The position numbers and the translations under genes were made by a program. The notes under the pieces are model-generated. The model was not told where the DNA came from. It was given only the letters and a program-made list of their open reading frames with translations, and did not search any database. Below are positions 43,952 through 54,800 of a stretch of DNA of 64,000 nt, piece by piece; the first letter of the stretch is position 1; each line of letters opens with the position of its first letter. The stretch comes from Pseudomonas fluorescens (GTDB lineage Bacteria > Pseudomonadota > Gammaproteobacteria > Pseudomonadales > Pseudomonadaceae). The stretch spans positions 1-64,000 of the forward strand of contig NZ_CP008896.1 of NCBI RefSeq assembly GCF_000730425.1. Direction: 5' to 3'.

Positions 43952-45099
43952 ACCAGGCTGTTGAACCCGCCATTCTGCAATCCACTCCCTGCTTGATGCA
44001 GCGCCATCGCCGCGCACTGCTGGCGGGAGCATCCCTGGCGACACTGCTGGGGTTGGGGCTGTTTGCCGGGTATTGGTGGCAGTGGGGGCGATTCCTTGAA
44101 GAGACCGACGATGCCTATGTGCGCGCCGATTGGGTGGCGGTCAGCCCGCGTATCGCCGGTTATGTGGCCCAGGTGCTGGTGGAGGACAACCAGCCGGTCA
44201 AGGCCGGGGATGTGCTGGTGCGCCTGGATGAGCGGGATTTTATCGAACAGTTGCGCAGCACCCAGGCCCGGTTGCAGCAAGCCCGTGCGGTGGCTAACGC
44301 CCGCCAGTCCAGTCTGGATAGCCTCGACGCGCGACTCGATGAGCAGCAACAGCGCATCGCCCAGGCCAGGGCGGCTTTGCATGGCAGCGAGGCGGAGGCC
44401 CATCGTGCGCGTCTGGACTTCCTGCGTTACCGCGATCTGGTGGGGCAGCAGATCGCCACCCGCGAGCGTCTGGAAGCCGCCAGTGCCGGCCAGGCGAAGG
44501 CGCTGGCAGCCGTGACCGAAGCCCGTGCCCAAGTGGCTCGGCAGCAAGCCCAGCGCCAAGTGTTGCAGGCGCGCCGCCAACAGGCGCAGGCACGCATCGC
44601 CGAATCCCAGGCCCGGGTGGGTGAGGCCCAGGCCAATCTGGCCCTGGCCCGCAATGCCTTGAATGACACGGCGATCCGCGCGCCATTCGACGGGGTTGTG
44701 GGCCAGCGCAAGGTCCGTCGCCAGCAGTACGTGATGCCTGGCCTGCCGTTGCTGGCGGTGGTGCCGGTGGAGCAGGCCTATGTGATCGCCAACTACAAGG
44801 AAACCCAGTTGCAGCATATGGCGCCGGGGCAATCGGTGGATATCGCGGTGGACAGTTTTTCCGGCCAGCACTGGCGCGGCCAGGTGGAAAGCATTGCGCC
44901 CGGTTCCGGGGCGGTGTTCGCCTTGTTGCCGCCGGACAACGCCACCGGCAATTTCACCAAGATCGTGCAGCGCTTTGCGGTGAAAATCCGCCTGGTGGCG
45001 GACGAGACGAATGCCCCCGCGATCTTGCCAGGGATGTCAGTGATTGCCACGGTGGATACCCGCCCGGCCAGCCAGCAGGACAGCTCCCATGGCGGCTGA
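43948..45099 (+). CDS. HlyD/EmrA-type membrane fusion protein
   Basis: A 383-residue periplasmic adaptor. One N-terminal membrane helix (about residues 22-45) is followed by the biotinyl-lipoyl half motif VSPRIAGYVAQVLVEDNQPV. A long alpha-helical hairpin rich in Gln, Ala and Arg (about 100-225) and the second lipoyl half with TAIRAPFDGVVGQRKVR follow. Closest in organisation to EmrA/FarA adaptors of MFS pumps. It is co-transcribed with the OMF and the MFS pump and overlaps the latter by 11 bases. Confidence 0.92.
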   Translation: MNQAVEPAILQSTPCLMQRHRRALLAGASLATLLGLGLFAGYWWQWGRFLEETDDAYVRADWVAVSPRIAGYVAQVLVEDNQPVKAGDVLVRLDERDFIEQLRSTQARLQQARAVANARQSSLDSLDARLDEQQQRIAQARAALHGSEAEAHRARLDFLRYRDLVGQQIATRERLEAASAGQAKALAAVTEARAQVARQQAQRQVLQARRQQAQARIAESQARVGEAQANLALARNALNDTAIRAPFDGVVGQRKVRRQQYVMPGLPLLAVVPVEQAYVIANYKETQLQHMAPGQSVDIAVDSFSGQHWRGQVESIAPGSGAVFALLPPDNATGNFTKIVQRFAVKIRLVADETNAPAILPGMSVIATVDTRPASQQDSSHGG

Positions 45100-46609
45100 T
45101 GCACGCACCCCGACGGTATCGTTTCGCGCCTGGGTCGCGGTGATCGGTGGTTTGTTCGGTTGTTTCATGGCCGGCATGAACGTGCACGTCACCAGCGCCG
45201 CGTTGCCGGAAATCGAAGGTGCCCTGGGGGCGACGTTCGAGGAGGGATCGTGGATTTCCACGGCCTACCTGGTGGCAGAAATCATCATGATCCCGCTCAC
45301 CGCCTGGCTGGTGCAGGTGTTCTCGTTGCGGCGGGTGATGCTGTGGGGCTCCGGGGTGTTTCTGGTGGCCTCGGTGGCCTGCTCGATGGCGCCGAACCTG
45401 CCGGTGATGATTATCATCCGGGTGATTCAAGGGGCAGCGGGGGCGGTGCTGATTCCGCTGTCGTTCCAGTTGATCATCACTGAACTGCCCGCCAGCAAGA
45501 TCCCACTGGGCATGGCGCTGTTCAGCCTGGCCAACAGTGTGGCCCAGGCTGCGGGCCCCTCCATGGGGGGCTGGCTGACCGATGCCTATTCATGGCGCTG
45601 GATCTTCTACCTGCAACTGTTTCCCGGTATCGCACTGTTGGCGGCGGTGGCCTGGTCCATCGGGCGCCAGCCGATGAACCTTGGGCTGCTGCGCCAGGGT
45701 GACTGGCTGGGCATTGCCTGCATGGTCCTGGGGCTGGGGGCATTGCAGATCGTGCTGGAGGAGGGCGGGCGCAAGGATTGGTTCGGCTCCTCCTTTATTG
45801 TGTGGATGAGCCTGGCGGCGGCGGTGGGCCTGGCCGGCTTTATCGGCCGGCAAGTGTGGGGCAGCAAGCGCTTTATCAATCTGCGGCTGCTGGCGCACTA
45901 CAACTTTGGCGTGGCCAGCGTCGCGATGTTTATCTTTGGTGCCAGCACCTATGGCCTGGTTTTTCTGGTGCCCAACTACCTGTCGCAGATGCAGGACTAC
46001 AACGCCCGCGAAATTGGCGTCAGCCTGATTGCCTATGGCTTGGTGCAGTTGGTGCTGGCGCCGTTCCTGCCACGCCTGATGAAGTGGCTGAGTGCCAAAA
46101 TCCTGGTGGCCTCAGGTTTTGCGATCATGGCGGTGGGGTGCTGGATGGGCGCGCATTTGTCGGCCGACAGCGCCAGTAACGTGATCATCCCCTCGATCGT
46201 GGTGCGGGGCATTGGCCAGCCGCTGATCATGGTGGCGCTCTCGGTCCTGGCGGTGCATGGGCTGGCCAAGGCAGAGTCCGGCTCGGCCTCGGCCGTCTTC
46301 TCGATGTTACGCAACCTGGGGGGCGCGGTGGGTACGGCCTTGCTGGCACAACTGGTGGTGGTGCGCGAACAGGTGCATTCGGCACGGATCGGGGAGTCGC
46401 TGAATATGTTCGAGCCGGCCTTGCAGCAGCGCCTGCCGGGCGGCGGCCTGCTACAGGAACAATGGCCGGATCATCAGCAAGTGCTGGGGCTGCTGGACCA
46501 GGAGGTACGGCACCAGGCTTTCCTGATGGCGTACAGCGATGCGTTCTACCTGGCGTGTGTGGCGTTGACGTTGTGTGCGGTGGCGGCGCTGCTGTTGCGA
46601 CGCACCTAG
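45089..46609 (+). CDS. MFS transporter, DHA2 (EmrB) family
   Basis: A 506-residue drug:H+ antiporter with about 14 membrane helices. It has the family pattern near the N-terminus (WVAVIGGLFGCFMAGMNVHV) and MALFSLANSVAQAAGPSMGGWL, corresponding to antiporter motif C in helix 5. It exports toxic compounds or secondary metabolites across the envelope with the adaptor and OMF upstream. The start at 45089 (MAADARTPTVSFRAW) is chosen over an earlier in-frame ATG that lies deeper inside the adaptor gene. Followed by a REP element. Confidence 0.92.
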   Translation: MAADARTPTVSFRAWVAVIGGLFGCFMAGMNVHVTSAALPEIEGALGATFEEGSWISTAYLVAEIIMIPLTAWLVQVFSLRRVMLWGSGVFLVASVACSMAPNLPVMIIIRVIQGAAGAVLIPLSFQLIITELPASKIPLGMALFSLANSVAQAAGPSMGGWLTDAYSWRWIFYLQLFPGIALLAAVAWSIGRQPMNLGLLRQGDWLGIACMVLGLGALQIVLEEGGRKDWFGSSFIVWMSLAAAVGLAGFIGRQVWGSKRFINLRLLAHYNFGVASVAMFIFGASTYGLVFLVPNYLSQMQDYNAREIGVSLIAYGLVQLVLAPFLPRLMKWLSAKILVASGFAIMAVGCWMGAHLSADSASNVIIPSIVVRGIGQPLIMVALSVLAVHGLAKAESGSASAVFSMLRNLGGAVGTALLAQLVVVREQVHSARIGESLNMFEPALQQRLPGGGLLQEQWPDHQQVLGLLDQEVRHQAFLMAYSDAFYLACVALTLCAVAALLLRRT

Positions 46610-46630
46610 CAGGAGCCGGCTTGCCGGCGA
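46610..46630. repeat. Single REP element
   Basis: GCAGGAGCCGGCTTGCCGGC directly after the DHA2 pump stop codon and before the convergent TetR gene. It has the same family sequence as the other REPs of the window. Confidence 0.7.
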
Positions 46631-46684
46631 AGAACCCAAGAACAGCGCGGGGCTCCCGGTATGTCGCATTAAGTGAACCTGCAC

Positions 46685-47269
46685 TTAGCGCCGTGGCCTC
46701 AAGCCCCGCAACAGCAACTCCAGCCCTTGCAGCGCTTGCTCCAGACGTTCATCCGGGCGTTCGTCATGGGCAATCCATTGCGCCGTATCCACCAGGCTGC
46801 CATTGATCAGCCGTGCCAGTGCCAGGCTGGGGGCCTGTTCAATCAACCCGGCCTGCATCAACCCCTCCAGCAACCGGCGCAGCGATTCGATGCATTGCTG
46901 CTGGGCGCCGATGTTTTCGCCAAGTACCGCCGGTGCATCCTGCAACACAATGCGCTGTATCTCGGGGTCCTGGGCCATGCGCAGATAGGCGCGGCAGCGC
47001 TCGCAGAAACCGTCCCAGGGGTTTTCGGCCCTGGCGCTGATCTGTTGCAGGCGTTCATCCATTTCGCTGTCGAGTTGCGCGACGACCGCCGCCAGTAACC
47101 CCTTTTTGTCGCCAAAGTGATGGTACAACGCCCCTCGCGTGAGGCCGGCGCGGGCGGTGAAATCGTCCATCGAGGTCTTGGCAAAGCCTTGGACAGCAAA
47201 GGCGTGCCGGGCACTGGCCAGCAGGCGGGCACGGGTTTCTTCGATCATCTCGGCGCGGGCTCGGCTCAT
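46685..47269 (-). CDS. TetR-family repressor
   Basis: A 194-residue TetR-type repressor. The N-terminal helix-turn-helix (about residues 10-58) contains FAKTSMDDFTARAGLTRGALYHHFGDKKGLL, a strong family pattern spread over positions 29-59. The helical ligand domain follows. It is divergent from an MFS transporter gene, and two 17-bp palindromes lie between them, so it likely represses the transporter and itself. Confidence 0.92.
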   Translation of the reverse strand: MSRARAEMIEETRARLLASARHAFAVQGFAKTSMDDFTARAGLTRGALYHHFGDKKGLLAAVVAQLDSEMDERLQQISARAENPWDGFCERCRAYLRMAQDPEIQRIVLQDAPAVLGENIGAQQQCIESLRRLLEGLMQAGLIEQAPSLALARLINGSLVDTAQWIAHDERPDERLEQALQGLELLLRGLRPRR

Positions 47270-47302
47270 GGAAAACGCTCGCTATTTGCGGGTGAGTGGT
47301 TG

Positions 47303-47319
47303 ACATACGCTGCGTATGT
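47303..47319. promoter_or_regulatory. TetR-type operator 1
   Basis: ACATACGCTGCGTATGT has perfect 7-bp arms around CTG. It overlaps a TTGACA-like -35 element at 47300-47305 and is 34 bp from the repressor start. Confidence 0.7.
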
Positions 47320-47334
47320 TAATCATGATTTGCC

Positions 47335-47351
47335 ACATACGCACCGTATAT
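47335..47351. promoter_or_regulatory. TetR-type operator 2
   Basis: ACATACGCACCGTATAT is a copy of operator 1 with one arm mismatch. The two centres are 32 bp apart, three helical turns, allowing two repressor dimers on the same face. Confidence 0.65.
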
Positions 47352-47411
47352 TTTTTGCCCGGATTGCAATGAATGGCAAGCTCCAGGGCTCCCAGCAAGA
47401 GGTCACGTACC

Positions 47412-48584
47412 ATGGCAAACCCTTACGCCGAGCTGTTCCAGGCGCCAGGCTCCAGGGCTTTTGTATCGGCCGGCATGCTCGCGCGCATGCCCATTTCCAT
47501 GACCGGTATCGGGCTGATCACCATGCTGTCTCAAGTGCGCGGTGGCTATGGATTGGCGGGCGCGGTGGCGGCCACCTTTGCCCTGGCGACGGCGTTTTGC
47601 GCGCCGCAGGTTTCGCGCCTGGTCGATCGTTACGGGCAGGGCCGTGTATTGCCGGTGGCGGCCATGATCGGCGGCGGTGCGTTGTTGTTGCTGTTGCTGT
47701 GTACCCGCTTGCAGGCGCCGGACTGGACCTTGTTCATCTTTGCCGCCCTGGCCGGTTGCATGCCCAATATGTCGGCCATGGTGCGTGCACGCTGGACCGA
47801 GATCTATCGTGGCCAGCCGCGTTTGCAAACCGCGTTCGCCCTGGAATCGGTGCTTGACGAGGTGTGTTTTATCCTCGGGCCGCCGATATCGGTGGGGCTG
47901 TGCGTTCTGCTGTTTCCCGAGGCCGGGCCGCTGGTAGGGGCGATTCTGCTGGCGGTCGGTGTGACCACCTTTGTCCTGCAAAAACAGACCGAGCCTGCTG
48001 TTCACGCACAACTTGAGCAGCAGGGCCGCTGGTTGATCACCCAGCCTTCGGTACTGGTGTTGATGATCCTGCTGATGGCCATGGGCACCATTGTCGGTGT
48101 GGTGGATGTGGTCAGCGTGGCGTTCGCCCAACATCAGGGCCAGCCGGCTGCCGCCAGTATCGTGTTGTCGGTGTATGCCATTGGTTCGTGCCTGGCGGGG
48201 CTGGCCTTTGGTGCGTTGAAATTGCACATGCCGTTGCCCCGGCAGTTCCTGCTCTGTGGCCTGGCCACGGCGTTGACCACACTGCCCTTGCTGTGGGTGG
48301 GGGATATTCTCGGGCTGTCCCTGGCGGTGTTTGTATCCGGGCTGTTTTTTGCGCCGACGCTGATTGTGTCCATGGCCCTGGTGGAGCAGGTCGTGCCGCC
48401 CAGCCGCCTGACCGAAGGCATGACCTGGCTGATCACCGGCCTGAGCATCGGTGTGGCCATAGGCGCGGCAAGTTCCGGCTGGATGATCGACCAGTTTGGC
48501 GCCCCCAGCGGGTTCTGGGTGGCGCTGATGGCCGGGGCGGTGGTGCTGGTGTCCGCCGTGTTGGGCTACCGCCGCCTGGGATGA
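47412..48584 (+). CDS. MFS transporter
   Basis: A 390-residue 12-helix major facilitator. The loop after helix 2 carries SRLVDRYGQGRVLPVAAM, matching the MFS motif A position. The start at 47412 (MANPYAELFQAPGSRAF) is chosen because GAGG lies nine bases upstream; an ATG 13 codons earlier has no ribosome site. Divergent from the TetR gene with twin operators between them, so it is likely induced by a substrate it exports. It stands directly upstream of the pyoverdine-type NRPS genes but carries its own regulation, so a siderophore role is uncertain. Confidence 0.9.
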   Translation: MANPYAELFQAPGSRAFVSAGMLARMPISMTGIGLITMLSQVRGGYGLAGAVAATFALATAFCAPQVSRLVDRYGQGRVLPVAAMIGGGALLLLLLCTRLQAPDWTLFIFAALAGCMPNMSAMVRARWTEIYRGQPRLQTAFALESVLDEVCFILGPPISVGLCVLLFPEAGPLVGAILLAVGVTTFVLQKQTEPAVHAQLEQQGRWLITQPSVLVLMILLMAMGTIVGVVDVVSVAFAQHQGQPAAASIVLSVYAIGSCLAGLAFGALKLHMPLPRQFLLCGLATALTTLPLLWVGDILGLSLAVFVSGLFFAPTLIVSMALVEQVVPPSRLTEGMTWLITGLSIGVAIGAASSGWMIDQFGAPSGFWVALMAGAVVLVSAVLGYRRLG

Positions 48585-48585
48585 G

Positions 48586-48681
48586 TCAGCCCAGGGTGGG
48601 GTGACCGTCTGCATCATGATGGCGCAGGAACTCGTTCAACGCCTGGCGCGCCAGGTCGTTGAGCGTGACCGACCCACACAT
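48586..48681 (-). CDS. Possible small protein or remnant (ribbon-helix-helix-like)
   Basis: A 31-codon frame, ATG at 48681 and TGA at 48586, reading MCGSVTLNDLARQAL then NEFLRHHDADG. The pattern SVTLNDLARQALNEFL resembles the start of an Arc/MetJ-type DNA-binding protein, but it is too short for a complete one and no good ribosome site is visible. It could be a decayed gene end or chance. Confidence 0.25.
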   Translation of the reverse strand: MCGSVTLNDLARQALNEFLRHHDADGHPTLG

Positions 48682-48747
48682 TGAATGAGCCTTTCGCAGA
48701 CTTCTCCCGGGTTTGATGTGACGCCCGGTGACTGCACTCGCCTGCGC

Positions 48748-48770
48748 TAATTTTTCTCGCCTGGATTCGT
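48748..48770 (+). promoter_or_regulatory. Candidate PvdS iron-starvation promoter
   Basis: CTAATT (core TAATT at 48748-48752), then 15 bases, then CGT (48768-48770). This resembles the PvdS box TAAAT-N16-CGT with one mismatch and one-base-shorter spacing. The start codon lies 55 bp downstream. PvdS is the iron-starvation sigma factor for pyoverdine genes. Confidence 0.55.
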
Positions 48771-48825
48771 TTTATAGGGACGACGTGCCTTTGTGCTTCC
48801 TGCCTATTGCTCCGGATCCCAAGAA

Positions 48826-51800
48826 ATGAACGCTGAAGACTCCTTGAAACTTGCTCGCCGGTTTATCGGGCTGCCCCTGGAAAAACGCCAGATGTTCCTC
48901 CAGGCGCTGCAAAAGGAAGGGATCGACTTCTCGCGTTTTCCGATTCCGGCCCAGGTCGAGGCCGAGGATCGCCAAGCGTTGTCCTACGCCCAGCAGCGCA
49001 TGTGGTTTCTCTGGCAACTGGACCCGGCCAGCGCAGCCTACAACCTGCCGGGAGCGGTGCGCCTCAAGGGTAGGTTGAGCCTGCCGGCTATCGAGCAAGC
49101 GTTTGCCAGCCTGATCGCGCGGCATGAGACCCTGCGCACGGTGTTCCAGCGCCAGGCCGATGAGCGCCTGTTGCAAGTGCCCTGCACGCCAGCACTGGCG
49201 ATTGAGCCCTTGGATCTTTGCAGCTTGCCGCCGGCCGAGCGCGAACAGGCGGTCATGGCCGCCGCCACCGCGCAATCGCTCCAGCCCTTCGACCTGGCCA
49301 CCGGCCCGCTGCTGCGCGTGCAATTGCTCAAGCTTGCCGAGCAGGAGCATGTGTTGCTGTTGACCCTGCACCACATCGTCTCGGACGGCTGGTCGATGAA
49401 CGTGCTGATCGACGAGTTCATCCGTTGCTATGACGCCTTCGAGCGCCAGCAGGTGCCGCAGTTGCCGGCGCTGCCGATCCAGTACAGCGACTACGCCCTG
49501 TGGCAGCGTCGCTGGCTGGAGGCCGGGGAGCAGGCGCGGCAACTGGATTACTGGCGTGAGCAACTGGGGGATGAGCATCCGGTGCTGGAGTTGCCCCTGG
49601 ACTTTGCCCGTCCGGCCGTGGCCAGTCACCAGGGCCAGCGCTATGAGTTCGCCGTGCCAGCCTCATTGGCCGACGGCGCGCGCTTGCTGGCGCGCCGGCA
49701 GAACGTGTCGTTGTTCACCGTGCTGCTGGCCGCGTTCAAGATCCTGCTGTTTCGCTACACCGGCCAGACCGAATTGCGGGTGGGCGTGCCGATCGCCAAC
49801 CGGCACCGCGGTGAAACCGAGGGTTTGATCGGCCTGTTCGTCAACACCCAGGTCATGGCCGCTCACGTCGATGGGCAGGCGCGGGCCAGTGATTTGCTGC
49901 AGGTGCTCAAGGACGTGATCAACGGCGCCCAGGCCCATCAGGACCTGCCGTTCGAACGCCTGGTGGAGGCCCTCAAGCCGGAGCGCAGCCTGAGCCATAC
50001 GCCGCTGTTCCAGGTGCTGTACAACCACCAGCCGCAGGTGGCTGATCTTGAAGCGCTGGTGCTGGAGTCCGGCCTGTCCCTGAGCCTGGTGGAGTGGCAA
50101 AGCCGCACCACCCAATTCGACCTGAGCCTCGACACCTGGGAGAAGGGCGGCGCCCTGCGGGCGGCGCTGACCTTCGCCACGGACCTGTTCACACCCGCCA
50201 CCATCGAACGCATGGCCCGCCATTGGCGCCATTTGCTGGGGGGCATGATCGACAACGTGCAGCAGCGTGTGGCCGAGTTGCCAATGCTCGATGCGTCGGA
50301 CTACCAGCAGCAGATCCATACCTGGAACGCCACTGCCTCGGATTACCCGCAAGAGCGCAGCATTCATCGATTGATCGCCGAGCAGGTGGAGCGTCAGCCG
50401 GACGCCCTGGCCCTGACCTATGGCGCCAAGACCCTGAGCTATCGCCAACTGGACGGCCAGGCCAATCAACTGGCGCACACACTGATCGAACTGGGCGTTG
50501 GTCCCGAAGTGCGGGTCGGCGTGGCCCTGCAGCGTACCGATGCGTTGGTCGTCGCCTTGCTTGGCGTGCTCAAGGCCGGTGGCGCCTATGTGCCGCTGGA
50601 CCCGGATTATCCCGCCGACCGCGTTGCCTACATGCTCGAAGACAGTCGCGCCCAGGTGCTGCTGACCGAGGCCGATTTGCTCGCAGGCCTGCCCGAGACC
50701 CCGGCGCAGGTGCTGCTGATGGATCAACTGGTCGCTTACCCGGTGACAGCACCGCTCACGGCTGTGGCGCCGGCCAACCTGGCCTATGTGATCTACACCT
50801 CCGGCTCCACCGGCAAACCCAAGGGCGTGGCCATTACCCACGGCAACGTACTGGCGCTGATCCACTGGTCGCAGCAGGTCTACAGCCGTGAAGATATCCA
50901 GGGCGTGCTGGCTTCCACGTCGGTGTGCTTCGACCTGTCGGTGTGGGAAATCTTCGTCACCCTGGCCAATGGCGGCTCGCTGATCCTTGCCCGCAACGCC
51001 TTGGAACTGCCCGACCTGCCGGCCCGCGACCAGGTACGCCTGATCAACACGGTGCCCTCGGCAATCAATGCCTTGCAGCGTGCCGGGCAGATCCCCGAAA
51101 GCGTGCGCATCATCAACCTGGCGGGCGAGCCGCTCAAGCAGTCTCTGGTCGACCGTCTCTACCAGCAGCCGTCGATCAAACAGGTCTACGACTTGTACGG
51201 CCCGTCCGAAGACACCACCTATTCCACCTGGACGCCCCGCGAAGCCGGGGGCCGGCCGTCTATTGGCCGACCACTGCACAATACCCAGAGTTACCTGCTC
51301 GATGCCGACCTGCAGCCCGTCCCCACCGGGGCCGCTGCCGAGCTGCACCTGGCCGGTGCCGGGATCACCCGGGGCTATCTGGGCAAGGCCGCCTTGACCG
51401 CAGAGAAATATGTGCCCAATCCGTTCTCCACCACTGGCGAGCGTCTGTACCGCACGGGCGACCTGACCCGTTATCGCGCCGATGGCGTGATCGAGTACGT
51501 CGGGCGCATCGACCATCAGGTGAAGATCCGTGGCCTGCGTATCGAACTGGGGGAAATCGAGGCGCGCCTGCTCAGCCACCCGCAGGTCAAGGAAGCGCTG
51601 GTGATCGCCCAGGATGGCCGCTTGCTGGTGGCCTATGTGGTGCCGACGGCAATGCCACAGGAGCATGCTGCATTCGAGCAGACCCTGCGCGCGCATCTGG
51701 CTGAGACCTTACCCGAATATATGCTGCCGACGGTGACCATGGCCTTGGCGCAGTTCCCCGTCACCCCCAACGGCAAGCTGGACCGCAAGGCCCTGCCGCG

Positions 51801-54800
51801 GGCCGGCGAGGCCAAGGTGCAGGCGTTCAGCGCGCCACAGGAGCCCCGGCAACGGCTGCTGGCCGGGATCTGGCAGGACATTCTCGGCCAGCCGCAGATT
51901 GGCCTGGATGACAACTTCTTCGAGTTGGGCGGCGACTCCATCGTGTCGATCCAGGTGGTCAGCCGCGCCCGCCAGGCCGGCTTGCAACTGGCGCCCAGCG
52001 ACCTGTTCCGCCACCAGACCCTGCGCAGCCTGGCCGCTGCCGCCCGTGAAGTGTCGACGCTGGCCATCGAGCAAGGCCCGGCCCAGGGGCCGGTGCTGCT
52101 GACCCCGGTGCAGCAATGGTTCTTTGCCCAGGAGATTCGCGCACGCCACCACTGGAACCAGTCGCTGCTGCTGACCCCGCGCCAGCCGGTGGAGGTCACC
52201 GCACTGACCGTCGCGCTGCAAGCGCTGGTGGCACAACACGATGCCTTGCGCCTGCGTTTCGTCGAGCGCGGGGAGGGCTGGGAACAGGCGCACGCGCACT
52301 CTGCAACCGTGGACGTGTGGCAGCGCCAGGCCGCCAGCGTCGAGGCGTTGCGCGAACAATGTGACCTCGCCCAGGCCAGCCTGGACCTGCAACACGGCCC
52401 ATTGATGCGAGCCTTGCTGGTGGACATGGCCGATGGCAGCCAGCGCCTGTTGCTGGTGCTGCATCACCTGGTGGTGGATGGGGTGTCCTGGCGTGTGCTG
52501 TTGGACGATTTGCAGCGCGGTTACGCCCAGGGCGTGGCCGGCGAACCGCTGACCTCGCCACACAAGACCAGCGCCTATCAGCAGTGGGCCGCACGCCTGG
52601 ACGACTACAGCCGCAGCCTGGCGCTGCTGGCTGAGTTGCCGTACTGGCGCGGGCAGTTGCAGGGCACCGCCAGCGACTTGCCACGGGATAACCCCCAAGG
52701 CCGGCAGACCCAGGCAGTGGCCGAGCATATCCGCCTGCGCCTGGACCGCGAACAGACCCGGCAACTGCTGCAACAGGCGCCGGCGGCCTATCGCACCCAG
52801 GTCAACGACCTGCTGCTGGCAGCCCTGGCCCGCACGATCTGCCAATGGACCGGCCACCCCTCGGCCTTGATCCAGCTGGAGGGCCATGGTCGCGAAGAGC
52901 TGTTCGAGGATATTGACCTGACCCGCACCCTCGGCTGGTTCACCAGCCTGTACCCGTTGCGCCTGACTCCCGGCAACGAATTGGGCGCCACCGTCAAGGC
53001 GATCAAGGAACAATTGCGCCAGGTGCCCCGCAAGGGCATTGGCTACGGTGTATTGCGCTACGGCGCAGCCTCTGAAGAATTGGCGGCGCTGGCCCAGCCA
53101 CGGATCACCTTCAATTACCTGGGGCAATTCGACCAGCAATTTGGCGAAGAAGCCCTGTTCGTGCCAGCCAGCGAAGGCGGCGGCCAGGCCCAGAGCCTGG
53201 AGGCGCCGCTGGCCAACTGGCTGAGCGTGGAAGGGCGGGTGTACGCTGGCGAACTGGAACTGGACTGGAGCTTCAGTGGTGAAGTCTATCGCCGCGAGAC
53301 CATCCAGGCCCTGGTGGATCACTGCGCCCAGACCTTGCATGAACTGATCGAACATTGCCTCGACCCACAACAGGGTGGCGCGACCCCTTCGGACTTCCCC
53401 CTGGTCAACCTCGACCAGGCACAACTGGACGGCCTGGGCCTGCCCCTGGCGCAGATCGAGGATCTCTATCCGCTGTCGCCGATGCAGCAGGGCATGCTGT
53501 TCCACAGTGCCTTTGACGCCGCCGGCGGGGCTTATATCAACCAACTGCGGTTGACCATCGACGGCTTGGACGTGGAACGGTTCCGTCAAGGCTGGCAAGC
53601 CGTGCTGGAGCGCCATGAAGTACTGCGCGCGCGGTTTGTCTGGGAAGGCCAGGCGCAGGCGTTGCAAGCGATCCAGCGCTCGGTGCAACTGCCACTGACG
53701 GTGCTGGACTGCGCGCCCGACGACCTCGACCGATTGGCCCTTGAGCAACGCGAGCAAGGCTTTGATCTGCATCAGGCACCCTTGTTGCGCCTGGTCTTGG
53801 TACCGCTGGCGGCGCAGTGCTATGAACTGATCTACACCAGCCATCACATCCTGATGGATGGCTGGAGTAACGCGCAGTTGCTTGGTGAAGTCCTGCAACA
53901 CTACGCCGGGCAGGTACCGGCGCCGGTCACCGGACGCTATACCGACTATGTGGGTTGGCTGCTGGCCCAGGATGCCCATGCCAGCGAACAGTTCTGGAGC
54001 GCGCAACTGCACATGCTGCCGGCACCAACCCTGCTTGCCAACGCCCTGCCGGCGCCGCGTGCGGGCAGCGGTCATGCCAGTCACCAGCTGCTGCTGGACG
54101 CCAGCACCACCGCACGCCTGGGGGCGTTTGCCCGGCACAACAAAGTCACGTTCAACACCCTGCTGCAAGCGGCATGGGCGATTTTGCTGCAACGTTATTG
54201 CGGCCAGTCGAGCGTGGCCTTTGGCGCCACGGTGGCCGGGCGGCCGGCCCATTTGCCGGGGATCGAGCAGCAGGTCGGGCTGTTTATCAATACGCTGCCG
54301 ATCATTTGCAGCCCGGATGCCACCAGCAGCGTCGCCCATTGGCTGCAACAGGTGCAGGCGCACAGTGTGGTCCTGCGCGAGCATGAACACACACCGCTGT
54401 ACGACATCCAGCGCTGGGCCGGGCAGCCCGGCAGTGCACTGTTCGATACCTTGCTGGTGTTTGAAAACTACCCGGTGTCCCAGGCCCTGCAAGCCGGTGC
54501 CCCGGCCGGCTTGAGCTTTCGCGGGCTGCACAATCACGAACAGACCAGCTATCCGCTGACCCTGGGCATCGAGTTGGGCGAAACCCTGAGCCTGGACTTC
54601 AGTTACGCCCGGGCCGACTTCAGCCCGCAGCAGATACACACGCTTGGCACCTGCCTGCTGCAATTGCTTGAGCAATTTGTCGAGGACAACGGCCAGGCAC
54701 TGGGCAACCTGAGCCTGCGCGCTCCAGCCCTGGAGCAAGCCGCTGTGCAGCCGGCAATTGACCCGCTGCTGGCGCACCAGCGTATCGAACGCCGCGCTGC

